Positions 48,174 through 56,137 of a DNA stretch of 64,000 nt are shown in pieces. Under the pieces are notes generated by a model. That model had not been told where the DNA came from and ran no database searches. It worked only from the letters and a program-made list of their open reading frames with translations. Within the stretch, counting starts at the first letter, position 1. Every line of letters starts with the position of its first letter. The stretch covers positions 62,001-126,000 of the forward strand of contig CAWEKD010000005.1 of assembly GCA_963809545.1 (NCBI GenBank). The letters are read 5' to 3'. The translations under genes and the position numbers were made by a program. The stretch is from Natronosporangium sp035305625. Its GTDB lineage: Bacteria > Actinomycetota > Actinomycetes > Mycobacteriales > Micromonosporaceae.

Positions 48174-48844
48174 GGCCGGGTGACCCGCTTGGGAGGATGC
48201 GGCTCGGAGGCGTCCGGGCGGCGCAGGTACAGCGGGGTCAGCGGCTCAGCGGGCTCCTTGGCCAACACCCGGGACCGGGCCACCCGCACCAGGTCCGCCG
48301 GATCCGGCTGCAACGGCTCCTCCACCACCGGCAACCGGAGCACGTCCCGGTAGCGCAGCACCCCTTCCCCGTACCCGGCGATCACCCGGTGCTCGGCGAT
48401 GACCGGCAGCAGGTCCGCCGGGCGGTTCACCTCCGGTCCGTGGTGCCGCTGGCCGTCCTGGTAGATCGCCCAGTACACCTCCCGGCGCCGGGCGTCGGTC
48501 GCCACCAGCGCCGTTCCCTGGGAGCGGGCCCCGATCGCGTCCAGCGAGCACACCCCGTACGTGGGCAGGTCCAGGCTCTGGGCCATGGCGGCGGCGGTGG
48601 CCAGCCCCACCCGCAGCCCGGTGAACGGGCCCGGCCCCACCCCGGCGACCAGCGCCTCCAGGTCACCCGGGGTGGCCCCAGCCTCGGCCAGCACCGCCTC
48701 CACCTGCGGGGCGAGCTGCTCAGCGTGGGCGCGCGGGTCCACGTGCCGCCGGCGAGCCAGCGGATGGATCTTCCCGTTAGCCTCCAGCTTCACCAGCGCG
48801 ACCGCGGTCGCGGCGGTGGCGGTGTCAAGCGCTAGCACCAACAC
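48170..48844 (-). CDS. tsaB: t6A biosynthesis scaffold TsaB
   Basis: A 224-residue ASKHA-fold partner of TsaD: LVLALDTATAATAVAL, PQVEAVLAEAGATPGDLEALVAGVGPGPFTGLRVGLATA and the usual degenerate C-terminal half. It overlaps tsaE by 20 nt and rimI by 4 nt. Confidence 0.94.
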   Translation of the reverse strand: MLVLALDTATAATAVALVKLEANGKIHPLARRRHVDPRAHAEQLAPQVEAVLAEAGATPGDLEALVAGVGPGPFTGLRVGLATAAAMAQSLDLPTYGVCSLDAIGARSQGTALVATDARRREVYWAIYQDGQRHHGPEVNRPADLLPVIAEHRVIAGYGEGVLRYRDVLRLPVVEEPLQPDPADLVRVARSRVLAKEPAEPLTPLYLRRPDASEPHPPKRVTRP

Positions 48845-49367
48845 GAGTGCACCCTACCGGCATCTCCAGGTCGGCCAGGCGGGCCGTCCAGTCCCCGCCT
48901 CGGCCGATCAGCTCCACTTGTCGGGGCTCGTCCTGCCCGGTGGTGTCCTCGCCGCCGGTCGGACGGTCGATCCGCACCAGCAGGTGCGCGTCGGCCAGCT
49001 GCTCCACCACCCCCTCGCCCCACTCCACCACCGTTACCGACTCATCCACCGACGCGTCCAGGTCCAGGTCGTCGATCTCCGCCCGCGGGTCGGCGCCGCC
49101 GCCGAGTCGGTAGGCGTCCACGTGCACCAGGGGAATCTTTCCACCCGCGGCCCGATCCGGCTGGTGCACCCGGGCGATCACGAAGGTCGGGGAGGTAACC
49201 GCCCCGGTCACCCGTAACCCGGCCCCGATCCCCTGGGTCAGCACCGTCTTGCCGGCCCCCAACGGACCGGCCAGCACCACCAGGTCACCGGGGCGTAGTT
49301 GGGCGGCCAGGGCCTGACCGAGCGCCCGCATGTCCGCCACGGTGGGTACGAGATAACGCTCGCTCAT
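48825..49367 (-). CDS. tsaE: t6A biosynthesis ATPase TsaE
   Basis: A 180-residue P-loop ATPase: DLVVLAGPLGAGKTVLTQGIGAGL (Walker A), SPTFVIARVHQP, HVDAYRLGG and VEWGEGVVEQL. An insert of charged residues occurs near the C-terminus (DRPTGGEDTTGQDEPR). It overlaps the hydrolase gene by 4 nt and tsaB by 20 nt. Confidence 0.95.
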   Translation of the reverse strand: MSERYLVPTVADMRALGQALAAQLRPGDLVVLAGPLGAGKTVLTQGIGAGLRVTGAVTSPTFVIARVHQPDRAAGGKIPLVHVDAYRLGGGADPRAEIDDLDLDASVDESVTVVEWGEGVVEQLADAHLLVRIDRPTGGEDTTGQDEPRQVELIGRGGDWTARLADLEMPVGCTRVGASA

Positions 49368-50494
49368 GCCGCCTCCCGCGGAAGCCGCTCCAGGAAGTCC
49401 AGTAGCGCCGTGGTGACCACCTCGTGGTGCTCCAACAGCACCATGTGCCCGCTGTCCGGGACCACCAGCAGCTCCGCCTCCGGCAGATACGACTTGATCT
49501 TCTCCGAGTGGGCCACCGGGGTGACCACATCCCGGTCCCCACAGATCAGCAACACCGGGGTGGCGCGCAGGCTCTCCAACACCGGGTACCGGGCGTGCGT
49601 GTAGAGGGTGCGGAGGTACCGGGCGACGGTCTCGGTGGGGGTACCGGAGTTCATCTCCTCCACGTAGCAGACCAGTGCCCGGCTGGGGTTCGGCCCACCG
49701 AACCCGTACCGCTGGGTCAAGACCCGGGCCAACTGCCGCGAGGCCTGCCGGGCCCGGTCGAGCACCGTGCCGGTGACTCGCGTCGCGCCGTTGACCAGCG
49801 GCAGCAACGGCTTACCGATCTTGATGAGCTCCGGGAGGGCGGCGCCGCTGCCGATCACCTCCCCGGCGGAGGTGGAGATCAGCACCACCCCGGCCACCCG
49901 CTGGGCGAACCACTCCGGGTACCGCTCCGCGAACGCCAGAATGGTCATCCCACCCATGGAGTGACCGATCAACACCACCGGCTCGCCCGACGTGGTCTCG
50001 TCCAGCACCCGCCGCAACGCACCGGCCAGCTCCGGCAACGCGTACTCCCCGTCGGTGAGCCGACCGGACCGACCGTGCCCAGGCTGGTCGTAGAAGACCG
50101 CCCGCCAGTCCCCCCGTCGGGCCAGCTCCTTGCGTTGGAAGTGGAACACGCCCATGTTCAGGCAGAACCCGTGCACGAACACCAGCGTCGGCTCCTGCCG
50201 GGCCGGGTCAGGTCGCCCGACCAGCTCCGGCTGGGGCTCCACCGCGATCCCGTCGACCGGGTTGACCACCTCCACGTACAGCGGCAGCCCCTGGTCGGTG
50301 GTGATGGTCAGGGCCTCGTCGTACGGGGCGTTGCCGAACTCCTCCCCCGCGTGCGGATCAACGTAGGCGCGGGCGCGCCGGACCAACAGTTTCTCCGCCG
50401 CCACCCCGATCGCCACTCCGGCCGCACCGATGCCCAACAGGGCTCCAAGCAGCCCGGCCCGGCGTCGCCGGTCCCGGGGAGCCGGATCAGCCAT
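49364..50494 (-). CDS. Membrane-anchored alpha/beta hydrolase
   Basis: A 376-residue protein. The N-terminus has a basic stretch and one helix (GLLGALLGIGAAGVAIGVAA). The hydrolase fold shows FVHGFCLNMGVFHFQ, the nucleophile elbow VLIGHSMGGMTIL, acid candidate in CGDRDVVTPVAH and histidine in PDSGHMVLLEHH. Substrate unknown. It lies between alr (8-nt overlap) and tsaE (4-nt overlap), a conserved actinobacterial arrangement. Confidence 0.87.
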   Translation of the reverse strand: MADPAPRDRRRRAGLLGALLGIGAAGVAIGVAAEKLLVRRARAYVDPHAGEEFGNAPYDEALTITTDQGLPLYVEVVNPVDGIAVEPQPELVGRPDPARQEPTLVFVHGFCLNMGVFHFQRKELARRGDWRAVFYDQPGHGRSGRLTDGEYALPELAGALRRVLDETTSGEPVVLIGHSMGGMTILAFAERYPEWFAQRVAGVVLISTSAGEVIGSGAALPELIKIGKPLLPLVNGATRVTGTVLDRARQASRQLARVLTQRYGFGGPNPSRALVCYVEEMNSGTPTETVARYLRTLYTHARYPVLESLRATPVLLICGDRDVVTPVAHSEKIKSYLPEAELLVVPDSGHMVLLEHHEVVTTALLDFLERLPREAA

Positions 50495-51599
50495 CCTCGT
50501 ACACCCTCGGCACTCGGCTGCTGCCGAACCTGGTCACGATCTCGTAGTTGATGGTGCCCACCGCCTCCGCCCAGTCGTCGGCGGTCGGAGTGCCGTCGTC
50601 TCCGGCTCCGAACAACACCGCCACATCCCCAGGGTGCACCGGGTCGTCGCCGCAGTCCAGTACGAACTGGTCCATGCAGACCCGGCCGGCCACCCGCCGG
50701 ACCTGTCCGGCCAGCCACACCGGTCCGACGTTGCTGGCGGCCACCGGCACCCCGTCGGCGTACCCCAGCGGCACCACCGCCAGGGTGCTTTCCCGCTGGG
50801 TGTGGTAGGTGTGCCGGTACGACACCCCCTGTCCCGCCGGCACCCGTTTGGTCAGCAACACCCGGGCGCGGGCGGTCATGGCCGGGCGCAGTCCGAACGT
50901 CTGCCCCGGGATCGGCGACAGTCCGTACAGCGCGATCCCGGGCCGTACCAGCTCGAAGTGGGTGTCCGGGCGGGTCAAGGTGGCGGCCGAGTTGGCCAGA
51001 TGCCGATAGCGGGGGCGGATCCCGTACTGTTCCGCCACCGCCAGCCCTTCCCGGAACGCGGCCACCTGGGCATCGATGCTGGGATGCTGCGCGTCGGCGT
51101 AGATCAGGTGGCTCCACACCCCGACCACCTCGATCTTCCCGTCCGCCACCGCCTTAGCGGCCGCCTCCATCAACATCGGCCACTCGGCCGGGGTGGCTCC
51201 GCCCCGCGACAACCCGGTGTCCAGTTTCAGATGCACCCGGGCCGGGCGACCGGCCTCCGCCGCGGCACACGTCAGCTCCCCCAGTTGCCGAAGATTCGCC
51301 GCGGACAGGTCCACATCGGCGGTCAACGCCTCCACCAGCGGCAGCCCCGGCGCGTACAGCCAGGCCAGGATCGGGGCGGTGATCCCCGCCCGGCGCAGGG
51401 TGAGCGCCTCCTCCAGGGTGCAGACCCCGAGCGCGGTCGCCCCGCCCTGCAACGCCGCCCGGGCCACCGGCACCATCCCGTGGCCGTAGCCGTCCGCTTT
51501 GACCACGGCCATCAGTTCGGAGTTCGGCGCGGCCTGCCGCAACCGCCTGACGTTGTTGCGGATCGCCGTCAGGTCGATCCGGACCTCGGCCTGCCACAT
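50487..51599 (-). CDS. alr: Alanine racemase
   Basis: PLP enzyme making D-alanine for peptidoglycan, 370 residues: AEVRIDLTAIRNNVRRL, PLP lysine in MAVVKADGYGHGMVPVA, HLKLDTGLSRGG, and catalytic-tyrosine region RHTYHTQRESTLAVVPLGYADGVP. The ATG at 51599 gives the family N-terminus and lies 7 nt after TAGGGT (leaderless); the open frame extends to 51683 without similarity. It overlaps the hydrolase gene by 8 nt. Confidence 0.96.
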   Translation of the reverse strand: MWQAEVRIDLTAIRNNVRRLRQAAPNSELMAVVKADGYGHGMVPVARAALQGGATALGVCTLEEALTLRRAGITAPILAWLYAPGLPLVEALTADVDLSAANLRQLGELTCAAAEAGRPARVHLKLDTGLSRGGATPAEWPMLMEAAAKAVADGKIEVVGVWSHLIYADAQHPSIDAQVAAFREGLAVAEQYGIRPRYRHLANSAATLTRPDTHFELVRPGIALYGLSPIPGQTFGLRPAMTARARVLLTKRVPAGQGVSYRHTYHTQRESTLAVVPLGYADGVPVAASNVGPVWLAGQVRRVAGRVCMDQFVLDCGDDPVHPGDVAVLFGAGDDGTPTADDWAEAVGTINYEIVTRFGSSRVPRVYEDG

Positions 51600-51606
51600 A
51601 CCCTTC

Positions 51607-51612
51607 ACCCTA
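51607..51612 (-). promoter_or_regulatory. -10 box of leaderless alr promoter
   Basis: TAGGGT on the minus strand, 7 nt before the alr ATG. Confidence 0.55.
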
Positions 51613-51670
51613 GCGACCGGCCGATGCTGGCTGGTCGTCAGCGGCGAACCTCTCGAGGCCGCCGAACCGG

Positions 51671-53134
51671 TCACTCCTCCCATCCGGTGACCAGATCCGG
51701 CGGGCCCAGCGCCGCCGCCACCGCGTCGGCGGTGACCGATCCCACCACCGCGGCTCGCCGCCCGGCCAGACCATGCAGGTAAGCCCCGGCCACCGCCGCC
51801 CGTTCCGGGGAGAGACCCGCCGCCAGCAGCGCCCCGATGAACCCGGCCAACACGTCTCCGGTGCCGCCGGTGGCCAGTTGCGGGGTGCCGGTCGGGTTGA
51901 CCCAGGCCTGCCCGGAGGGGGAGGCCACGATGGTCCGGTCCCCCTTCAACAACACGGTGGCATTGGTGCGTGCGGCCAACCGCACCACCGCCGCCACCCG
52001 GTCCGCCCCCGGCTCCGTTCCGGCCAGCCGGGCGAACTCCCGGTCATGCGGGGTCAGCACCAGCGGAGCGGTCCGCTCCCGCAGCACAGGCATGACCCCG
52101 TCCTCCGCCAGCAGGTTCAGCCCATCCGCGTCCAGCACCGCCGGCACCGGGGCGGCCAGCACCGCCCGCAGCGTCTCCCGGGCCGCCTCGTCCCGCCCCA
52201 ACCCGCACCCGCACACCCACGCTTGCACCCGCCCGGCATCCGCTACCGACGCGGAGCCGATCACCGTCGGATAGGCGGTCACCACCGCCTGCGCCACCGG
52301 GCCGGCGTACCGGACCATCCCGGCCGGGCCGGCCAATGCCCCGGCCACCGACAGCAGCGCCGCGCCCGGATAGGTGGCGGACCCGGTGGCCAACCCCACC
52401 ACCCCCCGGCGGTACTTGTGGGTCTCCGGCGGCAGCTCCGGCCACCAGGCGGCGATGTCGGTCAGGTCCGGCACCTGCAGCACGGGATCGGGGCGGAGGT
52501 ACGGCGCCAGCCCGATGTCCACCAACTCCACCAACCCGGCCCGGGGCGCCGCCGGCCCCACCACCAGCGCCGGTTTCAGGCAGCCGAACGTGACCGTCAC
52601 GTCGGCGGTCACCGCCACCCCCGGCACGTCCCCGGTGTCCACCGCCACCCCACTGGGCACATCCACCGCCACCGTCACCGGGGTGTCCCCATCGCGGGCG
52701 CGCAGTGTGGGCAGGGCCGTCACCAGGCGCGCCGCGGGCTCCCGCAGCGCGCCGGTAGCGCCGATACCGACGATGCCGTCCACGATCAGGTCGGCCCGGG
52801 CCGGCAGGTCGGTGACGAGTTGGCCGCCGGCCGCCCGCAGGGCGGCCAACCCGCCCGAGTGCAGCCGGTCGGGGTGGGTCGGCACCGCCACCACCGCCGC
52901 GCCCCGCCGCGCCAGCGCCGCCCCCGCGTACAGCGCATCCCCACCGTTGTCCCCGGGGCCGACCACCAACAGCACCCGGCCGCCGTACACCCGCCCGTAC
53001 CGCTGCTGCAGCAGCAGCGCGCATCGGCGCGCCAGCCCGGCCGCCGCCCGCGCCATCAAGGTGCCGGGCGGCAGCGTGGCCATCAGTGCCCGCTCCGCCG
53101 ACCGTACGTCCGCCGACCGCCACACGCCCCGCAC
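51671..53134 (-). CDS. nnr: Bifunctional NAD(P)H-hydrate epimerase/ADP-dependent dehydratase
   Basis: Repairs damaged NAD(P)H hydrates. A 487-residue fusion: N-terminal YjeF_N epimerase (LLVVGPGDNGGDALYAGAALARRGA; DGIVGIGATGALREPAA) and C-terminal YjeF_C/ribokinase-like dehydratase (LTPHDREFARLAG, LLKGDRTIVASPSGQAWVNPTG, ATGGTGDVLAGFIGALLAAG). It starts 19 nt after acpS and is followed by alr, as in many actinobacteria. Confidence 0.95.
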   Translation of the reverse strand: MRGVWRSADVRSAERALMATLPPGTLMARAAAGLARRCALLLQQRYGRVYGGRVLLVVGPGDNGGDALYAGAALARRGAAVVAVPTHPDRLHSGGLAALRAAGGQLVTDLPARADLIVDGIVGIGATGALREPAARLVTALPTLRARDGDTPVTVAVDVPSGVAVDTGDVPGVAVTADVTVTFGCLKPALVVGPAAPRAGLVELVDIGLAPYLRPDPVLQVPDLTDIAAWWPELPPETHKYRRGVVGLATGSATYPGAALLSVAGALAGPAGMVRYAGPVAQAVVTAYPTVIGSASVADAGRVQAWVCGCGLGRDEAARETLRAVLAAPVPAVLDADGLNLLAEDGVMPVLRERTAPLVLTPHDREFARLAGTEPGADRVAAVVRLAARTNATVLLKGDRTIVASPSGQAWVNPTGTPQLATGGTGDVLAGFIGALLAAGLSPERAAVAGAYLHGLAGRRAAVVGSVTADAVAAALGPPDLVTGWEE

Positions 53135-53153
53135 CGCAACCCTCCTGCGCCGC

Positions 53154-53528
53154 TCAGCTCAGCCGCTCCGCCACCACCATCGCCGAGGCGATCCCGCCAT
53201 CATGGGACAGCGACAGGTGCCACCGGTCGATCCCCCGCTCGGCGGCCGCGGCGGCCACGGTGCCGGACACGGTCAGCCAGGGCCGGCCGTCCGGGTCGGT
53301 CACGATCTCGCAGTCGTGCCAACGCAGACCGGCCGGGGCGCCCAAGGCCTTGGCGACCGCCTCCTTGGCGGCGAACCGGGCCGCCAAGGATTCCGGCGAG
53401 CGCGGGTTGCCGGAGCCGGTGACCCGCTCCGCCTCGGTGAACAACCGGTCTGCCAACAGGGGGGTGCGGGTGAGGGCGGCGGCGAACCGCTCCACGAGCA
53501 CCACATCCAGCCCGATCCCGACAATCAC
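53154..53528 (-). CDS. acpS: Holo-[acyl-carrier-protein] synthase
   Basis: Transfers phosphopantetheine to acyl carrier protein. A 124-residue protein with magnesium ligands in IVGIGLDVVLVERF and RFAAKEAVAKALG, and WHLSLSHDGGIASAMVVAE. The GTG at 53528 gives the family start and stands 7 nt after TAGGGT (leaderless). Confidence 0.95.
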   Translation of the reverse strand: MIVGIGLDVVLVERFAAALTRTPLLADRLFTEAERVTGSGNPRSPESLAARFAAKEAVAKALGAPAGLRWHDCEIVTDPDGRPWLTVSGTVAAAAAERGIDRWHLSLSHDGGIASAMVVAERLS

Positions 53529-53535
53529 GCCGGTC

Positions 53536-53541
53536 ACCCTA
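53536..53541 (-). promoter_or_regulatory. -10 box of leaderless acpS promoter
   Basis: TAGGGT on the minus strand, 7 nt before the acpS GTG. Confidence 0.55.
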
Positions 53542-53602
53542 CCGGCGGACGAGTGCGGCACCGCGAGCCGACCGCACCGCCACACCGGTCCGAACTGTCC
53601 AC

Positions 53603-53635
53603 CTCTGACCGAAAAGCAATGGCTGATGGTCAGAG
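53603..53635. promoter_or_regulatory. 8-bp inverted repeat upstream of hldE
   Basis: CTCTGACC (53603-53610), 17-nt spacer, GGTCAGAG (53628-53635), perfect, in the acpS-hldE divergent region; operator candidate. Confidence 0.35.
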
Positions 53636-53689
53636 AGTACCGACCCGGGGCAGGTTTCGTCGGGCGATCGGACGGGCACTCGCGAAGCC

Positions 53690-55297
53690 GTGACCGCAGT
53701 GAGCGAACCCGATCGACTAGCCCAGCTCATCGACCGGTGGTCCGGCCGGACGGTCGTGGTGCTCGGGGACGTCCTGCTGGACGAGTGGTGCCACGGCCAC
53801 ACCGACCGCTTGTGTCGGGAAGCACCCGTGCCGGTACTGGACGTACAGGAGGAAACCTATGCCCCGGGCGGGGCCGGCAACACCGCCGTGAACCTCGCCC
53901 GCTTAGGGGCCCGGGCGGTGCTGGTCGCCGCGGTCGGCGCCGACCCCGCCGGCCAGCGGGTCCGGGCCGAGTTGGCGGCCGCGGGGGTGGTGGACCGCAC
54001 CGTCACCGTGCCCGGCCGCCCCACCCCGGTGAAACGCCGGCTGTTGGCGGACGGGCAACTCCTGCTCCGGCAGGATCTGCAGGCCACCCCCACACGGCTA
54101 CCGACCGGCGCCGGGGAGCGACTGCGCCGTCGGCTGGTGGCGCTCACCCTCGATGATCCCGCGCCGGTGCTGCTGGTGTGCGACTACGGCCTGGGTGGAA
54201 TCCCGGACGACCTCCGGCGGTGGCTGCTGGTGGAGCGGGCCCGATTCGACCCGGTCGGGCTCGACGCGCACGACCTGCGCCGTTGGGAGGGGCTGGCTCC
54301 CACCATCGTGGTCCCCAGCTTCGAAGAGGCGCAGCAGGCCATCGCCCGGGCGCAGGCCGACGGCCTCGACGAGGTGGAGATGGAGCCGGGCGACGAGACC
54401 GCTCCCCGGGTGCGGGCGGCCTACCGGTACGCCGCCGGATTGCTGAACTTGACCGGCGCCCAGACGGTGGCGGTCACCGTGGACCGGGACGGGGTGGTCA
54501 TCGCCGGCCAGGATGGACAACGGTACCGCACCCGCGCCTGGTCGGCGCCGACCAGCTACACCGCCGGTGCGGGGGACACGTACCTGGCCACGGCCGCGCT
54601 CGCCATCGCCGCCGGCGGTACCTTGCCGGAAATCGCCGAGCTGGCCCAGCGCGCCGCCCAGTTGGCGCTCGTCGGCCCCGGTACGTGCGTGTGCGACCGG
54701 GAGCGACTGCGCGCGGAGCTACCGGTTCCGCCCGCACCGGCTACTCCGTCGCACGGCCCCGCCGTCGTCGACCTGCCGGAGCTGATGGCGACGGTCCAGC
54801 GGTGCCGGGACGCCGGCGGCCGGGTGGTGTTCACCAACGGCTGCTTCGACATCCTGCACCGCGGCCATGTCACCTATCTGGAGCAGGCCCGGCAACTCGG
54901 GGACCTGCTGGTGGTAGCGGTCAACAGCGACACCAGCGTCCGCCGGCTCAAGGGTCCACACCGGCCGGTGAATCCGGTGGAGGACCGGGTGGCGGTCCTG
55001 GCCGCCTTGTCCGCTGTGGACCAGGTGGTGGTGTTCGAAGAAGACTCTCCCGCCTCGCTGATCGAGGCGATCCGCCCGGAGGTGTACGTCAAGGGCGGGG
55101 ACTATCCACCGGAGCTGGTGCCGGAGGCGCCGCTGGTCCGGCGACTCGGTGGCCAGGTGCAGATCCTGGGGTACGTACCGGACCGGTCCACCTCCGCGGC
55201 GATCGCCCGGATCCGGGGCCGTGCCGACCGTGCCCGCGCGCCGGCCGCCGCATCCGACCGGGCCGACGCCCCCACCGGTGAGCACAGCCATCGGTGA
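53690..55297 (+). CDS. hldE: Bifunctional heptose 7-phosphate kinase/heptose 1-phosphate adenylyltransferase
   Basis: A 535-residue fusion. The PfkB/ribokinase-like kinase (to about residue 350) has GDVLLDEWCHG, ETYAPGGAGNTAVNLARLGA and the anion-hole motif TAGAGDTYLA. The C-terminal cytidylyltransferase-like domain has NGCFDILHRGHVTYLEQA (HxGH motif), VEDRVAVLAALSAVD and YVKGGDY, ending RSTSAAIARI. Together they make ADP-heptose precursors. In Gram-negatives these feed LPS; here they would serve a cell-surface glycan or glycoside. No gmhA/gmhB genes are adjacent. A GTG at 53690. Confidence 0.92.
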   Translation: MTAVSEPDRLAQLIDRWSGRTVVVLGDVLLDEWCHGHTDRLCREAPVPVLDVQEETYAPGGAGNTAVNLARLGARAVLVAAVGADPAGQRVRAELAAAGVVDRTVTVPGRPTPVKRRLLADGQLLLRQDLQATPTRLPTGAGERLRRRLVALTLDDPAPVLLVCDYGLGGIPDDLRRWLLVERARFDPVGLDAHDLRRWEGLAPTIVVPSFEEAQQAIARAQADGLDEVEMEPGDETAPRVRAAYRYAAGLLNLTGAQTVAVTVDRDGVVIAGQDGQRYRTRAWSAPTSYTAGAGDTYLATAALAIAAGGTLPEIAELAQRAAQLALVGPGTCVCDRERLRAELPVPPAPATPSHGPAVVDLPELMATVQRCRDAGGRVVFTNGCFDILHRGHVTYLEQARQLGDLLVVAVNSDTSVRRLKGPHRPVNPVEDRVAVLAALSAVDQVVVFEEDSPASLIEAIRPEVYVKGGDYPPELVPEAPLVRRLGGQVQILGYVPDRSTSAAIARIRGRADRARAPAAASDRADAPTGEHSHR

Positions 55298-55345
55298 ACC
55301 GTTCGCCGCGGTGGTGGCACACCACTCACCTGGGGAGGTCGGTCG

Positions 55346-56137
55346 ATGAGCACACAGATCCGGGTCGCGATGGTGTGCGGGCCGGCCCGGCCCGGCCAGG
55401 ACGAAATCAGCGACTATGTGTCCCGACTGGTGGCCGCGCTGTCGGAGGTGGAGGTCCAGGTGTGGCCGGTGCCGGTGCGCCGGTCGGCGGCGGATCTCAC
55501 CGGCTGGTGGGCGGCGGTCCGGCGGGCGGCCCGCACCGTCCGCGCGTTGCAGCCTGACCTGGTACACGTGCAGTTTGCGCCGGTGGCGTACCGGTTCTCC
55601 CGCCTGCCGGGGCTGCTGCCGCTGCTGCTCCCCACCGACACCCCGCTGGTCACGACCGTGCACACCTACGGGTGGAGGCCGCCGGCCACGGGGCTGTCGG
55701 CGGCGGTGTGGCGGCCGCTGGAGCGGGCCGGCTGGTGGGACCAGGAGACCGGCCGGTTGGCGCCGGCCAGCGCGACGGTGCTCACCACCCACCATGGTCA
55801 CGCGGGGCCGGCCCCACCGCGGGCCGGCCAGCGATCGGCGGACACGCCGTCCCCCACCGCCGACCCCGCAGGGGACGCCGCGACGCTCCGGGGCCCCCAC
55901 GTCGCCCTGACGCCGGGGATCGCTCCCGATCAGGCCGGTCCTGGTGACACCGCGCTGAACGGGGTCGACCCCACCGGCGACGCGGTGGCCCGGTTGCGGG
56001 CCGACGACCAGCTGCGGCATCAGCTGGCCGAGGTGGGGGTGCGGTGGGTCGACGACCGCATCTGGCCGCAGGTGGCCGCGGCGCACCGGGCGGTGTACGA
56101 GCAGGTGCTGGCCGAGGTCGGCCTCACTCCACAGTGA
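55346..56137 (+). CDS. Family-4-type glycosyltransferase with internal deletion
   Basis: A 263-residue protein. Residues 1-150 are a GT-B N-terminal domain (VAMVCGPARPGQDEISDYVSRL, PDLVHVQFAPVAYRFSRLPG, LVTTVHTYGW). The last ~60 residues are the normal end of such enzymes (LRADDQLRHQLAEVGVRWVDDRIWPQVAAAHRAVYEQVL). The intervening nucleotide-sugar-binding half of domain 2 is missing and replaced by ~75 residues of low-complexity sequence. Complete members have about 380-420 residues. It is probably inactive as a transferase. It follows hldE by 48 nt and overlaps the glmS 3' end by 14 nt. Confidence 0.75.
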   Translation: MSTQIRVAMVCGPARPGQDEISDYVSRLVAALSEVEVQVWPVPVRRSAADLTGWWAAVRRAARTVRALQPDLVHVQFAPVAYRFSRLPGLLPLLLPTDTPLVTTVHTYGWRPPATGLSAAVWRPLERAGWWDQETGRLAPASATVLTTHHGHAGPAPPRAGQRSADTPSPTADPAGDAATLRGPHVALTPGIAPDQAGPGDTALNGVDPTGDAVARLRADDQLRHQLAEVGVRWVDDRIWPQVAAAHRAVYEQVLAEVGLTPQ

